From: Merdiplasma sp045118075
GTDB taxonomy: Bacteria; Bacillota; Clostridia; Lachnospirales; Lachnospiraceae
DNA: 11,139 nt
Direction of reading: 5' to 3'
NCBI GenBank assembly: GCA_045118075.1
Contig: JBGUOI010000156.1
Span: 1 to 11,139 of the forward strand
Each line of letters opens with the position of its first letter. Position 1 is the first letter of the stretch. This document shows positions 5,655 through 11,139 of the stretch, piece by piece. The translations under genes and the position numbers were made by a program. The notes below the pieces were generated by a model. It had not been told where the DNA came from, searched no databases, and saw only the letters and a program-made list of their open reading frames with translations.

Positions 5655-6734
5655 TCAGTTCCTCGTCCTTAAAAACTTCAATTCCTTGATTCCGGCCTCA
5701 TCACCGGGGTAGAGAGCATTATATGCCTCCGCCTTTACCAGCGCCGTGGAAAAATCAAGCTTCCTCTCATAGGCTACGATCTCGTTGAACCGCAGCTGCT
5801 GCTTTCCTTCTTCTTCCTTGAGAGCCAGTCCTTTGTTGATATAATCCAGGGCATCATCGTAGTCTCCGGCAGCAAGGGCACACAGCGCGAAACCGTTGTC
5901 CACGATCGGGGTCTCTCCTTCCAGCTCGTTGATCTGCTGGTACATGGCTCCCGCATGGGCATAGTCATCCATAGCCAGGTACACCTGGCCCATCAGGGCG
6001 ATCGCCGGCACATATTTCTCTTCCACCGGTTTCATGAGCATATCACGGGCTTTATCATACTGCTGCAGATAGTAATAGATCTGACTCACTTCATAACAGT
6101 CCTGTGTCGTTTCCGGCAGGATGTTTAGAGAAGTCTGCAGATATTCATCGCCGACAGCTGTCAGGTTGACCCCCTCATACGCTTCATAGATCCGCAGATA
6201 CAGATGATAATTAGCCTTTTCAAGCGCGATGGCCCGGTCGAAATCCGCTCCCGCGCCTTCCTGGTCGCCCAGTCCGAGCCTGGCTGCCCCCGAGAGGAAC
6301 CACGCCTCTGTCACGGACTGATCCTGTTCCAGAATCTTGCTGCACACTTCTACGGTCTTGCCATAGTGCTCCGCCTTGTAATCGGCCAGGGCGAGGTAAA
6401 GCCGTATATCCTGTACCGTATCGGGCATCTTCTCATCGGCGTACTCGAGTGATTTTTCAAGAGCTGCCGCTGATTCCTCATAGCGGGCCAGTGCCAGCTG
6501 GGCTATTCCCTGGGCGCGGTACGCCATCAGCAGGTCTTCCCCCCTGTCGATCCCGTCAGCAATATATTCCAGGGCCTTTCCCGGATCTCCTTTTTCAAGT
6601 GCCCGCAGTCCCTTTCTGGTATGGTTTCCTCCCGCGTAATTACCGCCGCAGCCTGTCAGGAAAATTCCTGCCAGCATAGCGGCGGCAATCGCTGGGATCA
6701 TCCTTTTGCGGATGCTTTTTTCAATCTGATTCAA
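5655..6734 (-). CDS. Tetratricopeptide-repeat lipoprotein of unknown function
   Basis: This protein of 359 residues is predicted to be a lipoprotein on the outer face of the membrane. A basic n-region (KSIRKR) and hydrophobic stretch lead to the lipobox LTGC, with the acylated cysteine at about residue 29. Nearly all the rest, about 36-355, is helical repeats of TPR type, with recurring A-x-x-x-x-x-A/G-Y/F-x-x-A spacing and acidic-rich linkers. The apparent start at 6732-6734 is TTG, with AGGACGG close upstream; the first ATG (6699-6701) would remove the basic n-region and has no spaced Shine-Dalgarno site. TPR proteins bind other proteins, and no partner or enzyme domain is visible. It lies 17 bases after rpiB and four bases before hflX, so it is probably co-transcribed with both. 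Confidence 0.85.
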   Translation of the reverse strand: MNQIEKSIRKRMIPAIAAAMLAGIFLTGCGGNYAGGNHTRKGLRALEKGDPGKALEYIADGIDRGEDLLMAYRAQGIAQLALARYEESAAALEKSLEYADEKMPDTVQDIRLYLALADYKAEHYGKTVEVCSKILEQDQSVTEAWFLSGAARLGLGDQEGAGADFDRAIALEKANYHLYLRIYEAYEGVNLTAVGDEYLQTSLNILPETTQDCYEVSQIYYYLQQYDKARDMLMKPVEEKYVPAIALMGQVYLAMDDYAHAGAMYQQINELEGETPIVDNGFALCALAAGDYDDALDYINKGLALKEEEGKQQLRFNEIVAYERKLDFSTALVKAEAYNALYPGDEAGIKELKFLRTRN

Positions 6735-6751
6735 TTGACCCGTCCTGTCTT

Positions 6752-7219
6752 TTAGTCAGCCGCCTTAAGCGACTGGTTCTGTTCGATCTCCATGATCATG
6801 TCAACACGAACCTGGTGGCGTCCGCCCTCAAATTCAGCCGCAAGCCACTCATCCACGATCATCTTTGCCATATCCGGTCCGACCACTCTGGCTCCGAATG
6901 CGATCATATTCGAATTGTTGTGCATACGGGAAAGCTTTGCAGTATAAGGTTCGCTGCAGACACAGCAGCGGATTCCCTTTACCTTGTTCGCTGCCAGGGA
7001 GATGCCCAGGCCCGATCCGCAGATCAGTATTCCGGCATCCGCCTCGCCGGCCGCTACCATTTTTGCCGCCCTGTACCCGCTCACGGGGTAAGGAAAGCTC
7101 TCGGTGGAGTCTGTTCCGATATTGATCATCTCATACCCTTTTTTGGTCAGGTATTCCATGATCTCATTTTTGAGTGACACAGCTGCGTGATCATTTCCGA
7201 TGACCAGTTTTTTCCACAT
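6752..7219 (-). CDS. rpiB: RpiB/LacA/LacB family sugar-phosphate isomerase
   Basis: This 155-residue protein belongs to the family that includes ribose-5-phosphate isomerase B and the galactose-6-phosphate isomerase subunits. The core motifs are present: IGNDHAA at 7-13, the catalytic-loop CGSG (C67-G70) with ANK following, SRMHNNSN (97-104, with H100) and the FEGGRHQVRV stretch near the C-terminus. Two familiar positions differ: DHAA rather than the common DHAG/DHGG, and FPYPV where many RpiB have DYPD. The substrate is therefore uncertain. The start is ATG 7217-7219, because GGAGAGGAG (7228-7236) is properly spaced; the longer frame to 7276 overlaps the upstream gene and adds 19 atypical residues. 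Its ATG overlaps the stop of the kinase-like gene as TAATG, so translation is likely coupled. Confidence 0.9.
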   Translation of the reverse strand: MWKKLVIGNDHAAVSLKNEIMEYLTKKGYEMINIGTDSTESFPYPVSGYRAAKMVAAGEADAGILICGSGLGISLAANKVKGIRCCVCSEPYTAKLSRMHNNSNMIAFGARVVGPDMAKMIVDEWLAAEFEGGRHQVRVDMIMEIEQNQSLKAAD

Positions 7220-7851
7220 TATTTCTTCTCCTCTCCGAACCTGATGGATATGTAGGACAGAATCGCATCTACACATCCCTGGTATCCGAGCCTTTCACTG
7301 TTCAGACAAAGATCGTAATTTCTCGCATCATACCAGTCATGCTTGGTGTAGAACTTATAGTAGTCCGCCCTGTACTTATCCGTTTTCTGAATGTATTTAT
7401 CAATGTCCTTCTCACGATAGGAACCTCTTTCAAGAGCCTGTTCGCGGCAGTATTCGGGTGAAGCGTGAACAAAGACACTGACCACATTGTCATAGTCCCT
7501 GAGCACATAGTCGGCACAGCGGCCGATGATCACGCACGACTCTGTCTCTGCCAGGTGTTTGATCACCTTGGCCTGGTAATTGAACAGGTTATTGTCGGAA
7601 AGAAAAGCGACGTTTTCGGGAGTAAACAGCTCACCCGTATACTGCCGGGTCATCAGGCCGGTAAGAACTCTTGTACGGAGTTTCTCATCCACCTGGTTAA
7701 AAAGAGCTTCATTGATGCCGCTGTCCTCGGACGCCAGCTTGAGAATCTCACGATTGTATACGTGGACCCCCATCTGTTTGGCCAGCATCTGGCCCAGGGT
7801 CTTTCCGCCGCTGCCATACTGTCTTGCGATCGTTACTACTATGTTCTTCAT
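7219..7851 (-). CDS. Cytidylate kinase-like P-loop protein (AAA/Cytidylate_kin2 type)
   Basis: This 210-residue protein resembles the cytidylate kinase-like family (Cytidylate_kin2 in Pfam terms), common in Clostridia and of largely uncertain function. The N-terminal IVVTIARQYGSGGKTLG (about 4-20) is its characteristic P-loop. Further landmarks are VYNREILKLASEDSGI (about 32-47), CVIIGRCADYVL (about 106-117) and an arginine- and lysine-rich RGSYREKDIDKYIQKTDKYRADYY lid-like segment (about 140-163). True CMP kinase activity is not established. The start is ATG 7849-7851, with GGGAGG (7858-7863) six bases before; the ATG at 7855-7857 abuts the Shine-Dalgarno sequence and is rejected. It follows livF by 32 bases and overlaps rpiB by one base at TAATG. 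Confidence 0.85.
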   Translation of the reverse strand: MKNIVVTIARQYGSGGKTLGQMLAKQMGVHVYNREILKLASEDSGINEALFNQVDEKLRTRVLTGLMTRQYTGELFTPENVAFLSDNNLFNYQAKVIKHLAETESCVIIGRCADYVLRDYDNVVSVFVHASPEYCREQALERGSYREKDIDKYIQKTDKYRADYYKFYTKHDWYDARNYDLCLNSERLGYQGCVDAILSYISIRFGEEKK

Positions 7852-7857
7852 AATCAT

Positions 7858-7863
7858 CCTCCC
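7858..7863 (-). promoter_or_regulatory. Shine-Dalgarno site fixing the kinase-like start
   Basis: GGGAGG on the minus strand lies six bases before the ATG at 7849-7851 but directly against the ATG at 7855-7857. The second start (two residues shorter) is the workable one. Confidence 0.75.
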
Positions 7864-7883
7864 GCTGCATTCAGGCTTCTTAC

Positions 7884-8594
7884 TTATTCACCCAGGTACG
7901 CTTTCCGAATGGAATCATCATTCATCAGTTCCCTGGCGTCTCCAGAGTTCACGATGCGTCCGGTCTCAAGTACATAAGCTCTGTCAGCAACCATCAGTGC
8001 CTTCCTGGCATTCTGCTCGACCAGCAGGACCGTGGTGCCGGCTTCATTGACACTCTTTATTATATCAAAGATCTCATTCACCAGTATAGGGGAAAGTCCC
8101 ATCGACGGCTCATCCATCAGAATGATCTTCGGGTGAGACATCAGTGCCCTTCCCATCGCAAGCATCTGCTGTTCACCGCCCGAGAGGGTTCCGGCGGGCT
8201 GGTTCAGCCTCTCCTGCAGCCTCGGGAAACGTTTAAATACCATCTCAAGGGTGGATTCGAGTTCTGATTTGTCCTTCCGCGTATAGGCACCCATCTTTAA
8301 GTTCTGATAGACGCTCATCTGTGCAAAGACACGCCTTCCTTCGGGCACCTGTGCCATCCCCATCGATACCAGCTCATGCGCGGGGATCTTTGTGGTCTCC
8401 TTCCCCTCGAATTTGATCGAGCCTGACCTGGCGCCGATCAATCCGCTGATCGTGTGCAGGATCGTCGTCTTGCCCGCACCGTTCGCCCCGATCAGGGCGA
8501 TGATCTCACCTTCATTGACCTCAAAGGATACATCCTTGATCGCATGGATCATCCCATAGTAGACATGAAGATTATTCACTTCCAGCATTGCCAT
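7884..8594 (-). CDS. livF: Branched-chain amino-acid ABC transporter ATP-binding protein LivF
   Basis: This 236-residue ATPase is one of the two nucleotide-binding subunits that power branched-chain amino-acid uptake. In order: Walker A GANGAGKT (36-43), Q-loop at Q82, signature LSGGE (137-141), Walker B IILMDEP (157-163), and the LVEQNA segment (about 191-196), in which glutamine stands where many ABC proteins have the H-loop histidine; VEQN is usual for LivF. The C-terminal AYLGE is typical. The start ATG 8592-8594 is preceded ten bases away by GGGAGG (8605-8610); the ATG at 8586-8588 is too far (16 bases) and the longer frame to 8624 overlaps livG. The gap after livG is 22 bases, and a partner LivG lies directly upstream. 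Confidence 0.95.
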   Translation of the reverse strand: MAMLEVNNLHVYYGMIHAIKDVSFEVNEGEIIALIGANGAGKTTILHTISGLIGARSGSIKFEGKETTKIPAHELVSMGMAQVPEGRRVFAQMSVYQNLKMGAYTRKDKSELESTLEMVFKRFPRLQERLNQPAGTLSGGEQQMLAMGRALMSHPKIILMDEPSMGLSPILVNEIFDIIKSVNEAGTTVLLVEQNARKALMVADRAYVLETGRIVNSGDARELMNDDSIRKAYLGE

Positions 8595-8616
8595 ATCTTC
8601 TATTCCTCCCGGAAAC

Positions 8617-9375
8617 TCATTCACCCAGATAGGCGGTGATCACCGCAGGGTTCGCCAGAACACTTCCGGTCTCACCCTGTGCAAGTACCTCACCGAAATT
8701 CAGCACCGTCAGTTCTTCGCAGATTCCGGAAACCAGCTTCATATCATGTTCGATCAGAAGAATAGTCATTCCGAACTGGTCTCTCACGAAACAGATCATT
8801 TCCATCAATGACTTCGTCTCCTGCGGATTCATGCCTGCTGCGGGTTCATCCAGCAAAAGAAGTTTCGGATCTGTCGCGAGAGCTCTTGCGATCTCGAGTT
8901 TGCGCTGTTTTCCGTAAGGCAGGTTCGAGGCAAGATACTCACAGTCATCCTGCAGTCCGAAGACCTCCAGAAGTTTCATGGCTTTCCCGGTCATCTCCTC
9001 CTCGGTCTTTTTCCAGGAAGGGGTATGAAAGATCCCCGCCAGGGGAGGATACGGATGCTTGTTGTGCATGCCGGCTTTGACATTGTCGAGAACGGAAAGT
9101 TTTCCGAACAGGCGGATATTCTGGAATGTCCGTGCAATTCCGGCTTTGCTGATCTCGATCGTCTTTTTGCCGGTGATATCTTCGCCGTCAAGGCGGATCA
9201 CACCGGTATCGGGCTGGTAAACACCCGTGAGCAGGTTGAATACCGTCGTCTTGCCGGCGCCGTTCGGCCCGATCAGGCCGTACAGCTGTCCTTTTTCCAC
9301 CGTAAGATTGAATTCGTTGACAGCCCTCAGTCCGCCAAAGGAGATACCCAGATTTTTTACTTCCAGCATCGGCAT
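8617..9375 (-). CDS. livG: Branched-chain amino-acid ABC transporter ATP-binding protein LivG
   Basis: This 252-residue ATPase is the second nucleotide-binding subunit of the importer. Landmarks are Walker A GPNGAGKT (36-43), the Q-loop in ARTFQNIRLF (Q85), signature-region LPYGKQRKLEIARAL (152-166), Walker B LLLLDEP (172-178), and H-loop H210 in LLIEHDM. The signature is LPYGKQ rather than LSGGQ, which is usual for LivG. The segment AGMNPQET after Walker B is characteristic of the family. The start is ATG 9373-9375: AGGAGG (9383-9388) is seven bases upstream of it, while GTG 9379-9381 is nearly against the site and ATG 9367-9369 is 13 bases away. The livM stop lies two bases before this start. 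Confidence 0.95.
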   Translation of the reverse strand: MPMLEVKNLGISFGGLRAVNEFNLTVEKGQLYGLIGPNGAGKTTVFNLLTGVYQPDTGVIRLDGEDITGKKTIEISKAGIARTFQNIRLFGKLSVLDNVKAGMHNKHPYPPLAGIFHTPSWKKTEEEMTGKAMKLLEVFGLQDDCEYLASNLPYGKQRKLEIARALATDPKLLLLDEPAAGMNPQETKSLMEMICFVRDQFGMTILLIEHDMKLVSGICEELTVLNFGEVLAQGETGSVLANPAVITAYLGE

Positions 9376-9377
9376 GA

Positions 9378-10463
9378 TCACTCCTCCTCTTTCCGGCCGC
9401 GATTGAACAGCGCTTCACGTCTCACGATCATCTTCGGGCTCCAGGTCATGATCATGATAAAGATCAGCACGATCGCATAGATCAGCATGCGGTTGTCACT
9501 CATGAACTGAAGGACCGGGTTGGATCCGATCATCTGAAGCTTGCGCAGCACATAATCCAGCAGCAGGTTGAGCACGACAGGCGCTATCACGGAGCCGCGG
9601 ATATTGCCGATTCCGCCGAGCACCACATATACCAGGATCATGACGGACATGTTGAATCCGAAATTCTTCGAGGTAGCCGTCAGGGTAGCCAGATTGTGAG
9701 CATAAAGGACGCCTCCCATACCGGCCAGTGCCGCGGAAACCGTAAAGGCGAGCAGTTTATATTTCGTAATATTGATTCCGATCGATTCTGCCGCGATCCG
9801 ATTGTCACGGATGGACATGATGGCGCGTCCGTCCCTTGACTGGATCAGCCTGAGGACGATAAATACGGTCACTAGAAGCAGGATGCCTCCGATCAGGAAA
9901 CTGGAGGTCCTGTCAATGCCGGTGATGCCCTGGGGCCCTGCCACGATCACGGTTCCCTCAGGCTCAAGGTGGAGCGAGATGGAATCTTTCATGGAAAAAT
10001 GCACGCCCCTTGAATCCTTGCCGATGTAGAGAACATTAACCAGGTTCTTGATGATCTCGCCGAAAGCCAGGGTAACGATCGCAAGATAGTCACCTTTCAG
10101 ACGCAGCACCGGGATTCCGATGAGGAATCCGACCAGTGCCGAGAAAGCAACACCGATCAGCAGACCGAGGAAAAATCTCACGTAGGAATTGGCAATAATA
10201 TCTGCCGTAAATTTCGTAAAGAATGCGCTTGTAAAGGCGCCGACACACATAAAGCCGGCATGTCCGAGGCTGAGTTCACCCAATATACCGACAGTCAGGT
10301 TCAGGGAAACAGCCAGGATGGCATAGTAACAGAACGGCACCAGAAGACCCGACAGCGAGCTGGACAGATGTCCTCCCATCTGCAGGGGAAGCATGACTGC
10401 CAGAGCAGCCACAATGATGCCGTAAGTGATCGCGTTTTGTCTTGCAGTCTTGTTCTTAAACAT
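9378..10463 (-). CDS. livM: Branched-chain amino-acid ABC transporter permease LivM
   Basis: This 361-residue membrane protein is one half of the LivHM translocation pore. Multiple hydrophobic segments fill most of the sequence (roughly 11-27, 36-60, 65-80, 96-120, 188-205, 236-255, 272-290, 325-340). Family motifs include GELSLGHAGFMCVGA (62-76), RLKGDYLAIVTLAFGEI (121-137), the cytoplasmic RDGRAIMSIRDNRIAAESIGIN (210-231), which contacts the ATPases, and VLGGIGNIRGSVI (281-293). A loop at about 148-185 is likely extracytoplasmic. The start ATG 10461-10463 has AAGGAGG seven bases upstream, which overlaps the livH stop region; the intergenic gap is 12 bases. The length is typical for LivM. 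Confidence 0.95.
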   Translation of the reverse strand: MFKNKTARQNAITYGIIVAALAVMLPLQMGGHLSSSLSGLLVPFCYYAILAVSLNLTVGILGELSLGHAGFMCVGAFTSAFFTKFTADIIANSYVRFFLGLLIGVAFSALVGFLIGIPVLRLKGDYLAIVTLAFGEIIKNLVNVLYIGKDSRGVHFSMKDSISLHLEPEGTVIVAGPQGITGIDRTSSFLIGGILLLVTVFIVLRLIQSRDGRAIMSIRDNRIAAESIGINITKYKLLAFTVSAALAGMGGVLYAHNLATLTATSKNFGFNMSVMILVYVVLGGIGNIRGSVIAPVVLNLLLDYVLRKLQMIGSNPVLQFMSDNRMLIYAIVLIFIMIMTWSPKMIVRREALFNRGRKEEE

Positions 10464-10475
10464 TCGATCCCCTCC

Positions 10476-11139
10476 TTATACCTTTTCCTGAATCTTTTTG
10501 CCCAGGAGACCTGTCGGTCTTACCAGGAGGACGATGATCAGCACCGCGAAAACGATGGCATCTGCCATCTGCGCGGAAATATAAGCCCTGCCGAAGATCT
10601 CGATGACGCCCAGAAGGATGCCTCCGATCATGGCGCCCGGAATCGATCCGATTCCGCCGAAAACAGCCGCAACAAATGCTTTGATGCCCGGCATGGAGCC
10701 TGTATATGGGTCAAGGGACGGATATGAGGAACACAGAAGGACACCGGCGATTGCTGCAAGGGCAGAACCGATGGCAAATGTCAGGGCAATGATCCCGTTC
10801 ACGTTGATCCCCATGAGCCTGGCAGCGCCCTGGTCCTCAGACACAGCGAGCATTGCCTGTCCCGGTTTAGTCTTATTTATAAAGGTCGTCAGACCGATCA
10901 TGATCACAATGCACGCAATGATCGTGACGATCGTCTCACCGCTGATGATCAGCGCCCCGTCCGCCAATCTCAGGGGCGGCAGCGTCACCACGGACTTGAA
11001 CGATTTGGCATTGGATCCGAAGAATAAAAGAGCCAGATTCTGAAGCAGATAACTGACACCGATCGCGGTGATCAGCACTGCCAGCGGGGAGGCTGCTCCC
11101 CTCAGTGGTCTGTAAGCGATCCGTTCGATCAGTACGCCG
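10476..11139 (-). CDS. livH: Branched-chain amino-acid ABC transporter permease LivH (5' part missing)
   Basis: The frame is open to the right edge and has no stop up to 11138, so this is a partial gene: about 220 C-terminal residues of a protein usually near 290. The segment after the edge reads IERIAYRPLRGAASPLAVLI, then an ITAIGVSYLLQNLALLFFG stretch, both typical of LivH. Later motifs are AVSEDQGAARLMGINVNGI, the coupling region to the ATPases, and GIKAFVAAVFGGIGSIPGAMIGGILLGVIE. The frame marked by a start at 11078 is an internal GTG, not a real start. It lies first in the visible liv cluster; the substrate-binding lipoprotein LivJ/LivK is not in the window and may lie upstream beyond the edge. 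Confidence 0.93.
   Translation of the reverse strand, partial: GVLIERIAYRPLRGAASPLAVLITAIGVSYLLQNLALLFFGSNAKSFKSVVTLPPLRLADGALIISGETIVTIIACIVIMIGLTTFINKTKPGQAMLAVSEDQGAARLMGINVNGIIALTFAIGSALAAIAGVLLCSSYPSLDPYTGSMPGIKAFVAAVFGGIGSIPGAMIGGILLGVIEIFGRAYISAQMADAIVFAVLIIVLLVRPTGLLGKKIQEKV

Noticed and set aside
7220..7276. Extended start for the RpiB protein at 7276
   Set aside because: It would add residues unlike the family and overlap the upstream gene by 58 bases, while the Shine-Dalgarno at 7228-7236 fits ATG 7219.
1..11139. Transposon, phage, integron or CRISPR material
   Set aside because: No transposase, integrase, spacer-repeat array or long terminal inverted repeats could be seen; gene content is all housekeeping or transport.

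Overview
The window looks like a chromosomal housekeeping segment from a low-to-mid-GC Gram-positive anaerobe, most likely a Clostridia member close to Lachnospiraceae. The basis is gene content and order (HU, RqcP-type S4 protein and DivIC/FtsB in a row; cca-hisS; a cytidylate-kinase-2 family protein beside rpiB), strong AGGAGG Shine-Dalgarno sites and sigma-A type promoters. This is inference from protein family resemblance, not a database match. I see no mobile element, CRISPR array, rRNA or tRNA gene.

Layout, left to right. Positions 1-46 may hold the first codons of a minus-strand gene running off the left edge. Next come three minus-strand genes: a DivIC/FtsB-like divisome protein (101-409, followed by a terminator), an S4-domain RqcP-like protein (494-733, followed by a terminator) and the nucleoid protein HU (747-1019). 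HU has its own near-consensus promoter and a folded leader of about 115 nt. Upstream lies a two-gene tRNA unit, CCA-adding enzyme then histidyl-tRNA synthetase (3875 down to 1230). A divergent 258-bp intergenic region separates it from the only convincing plus-strand gene, a cold-shock protein (4134-4334) with two candidate promoters, a long leader and a strong terminator.

The rest, 4421 to the right edge, is one minus-strand gene train read right to left: livH (cut by the edge), livM, livG, livF, a cytidylate-kinase-like P-loop protein, an RpiB/LacAB-family isomerase, a TPR lipoprotein and the ribosome-associated GTPase HflX. Every junction is short (largest gap 32 nt, one TAATG overlap) and none holds a terminator, so it may be transcribed as one unit. 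LivHMGF would form the membrane and ATPase part of a branched-chain amino-acid importer; its binding protein is not in the window and may lie just beyond the right edge.

I found no clearly new biological system. The points most worth a second look are the HU leader RNA, the cold-shock leader with a nine-codon reading frame covering the ribosome-binding site, the shortened HU-rqcP-divIC cluster without the sporulation genes usually interleaved there, and the joining of the liv operon to rpiB/TPR/hflX. Five start codons were moved inward from the longest reading frame because of Shine-Dalgarno positions (HU, rpiB, the kinase, livF, livG).
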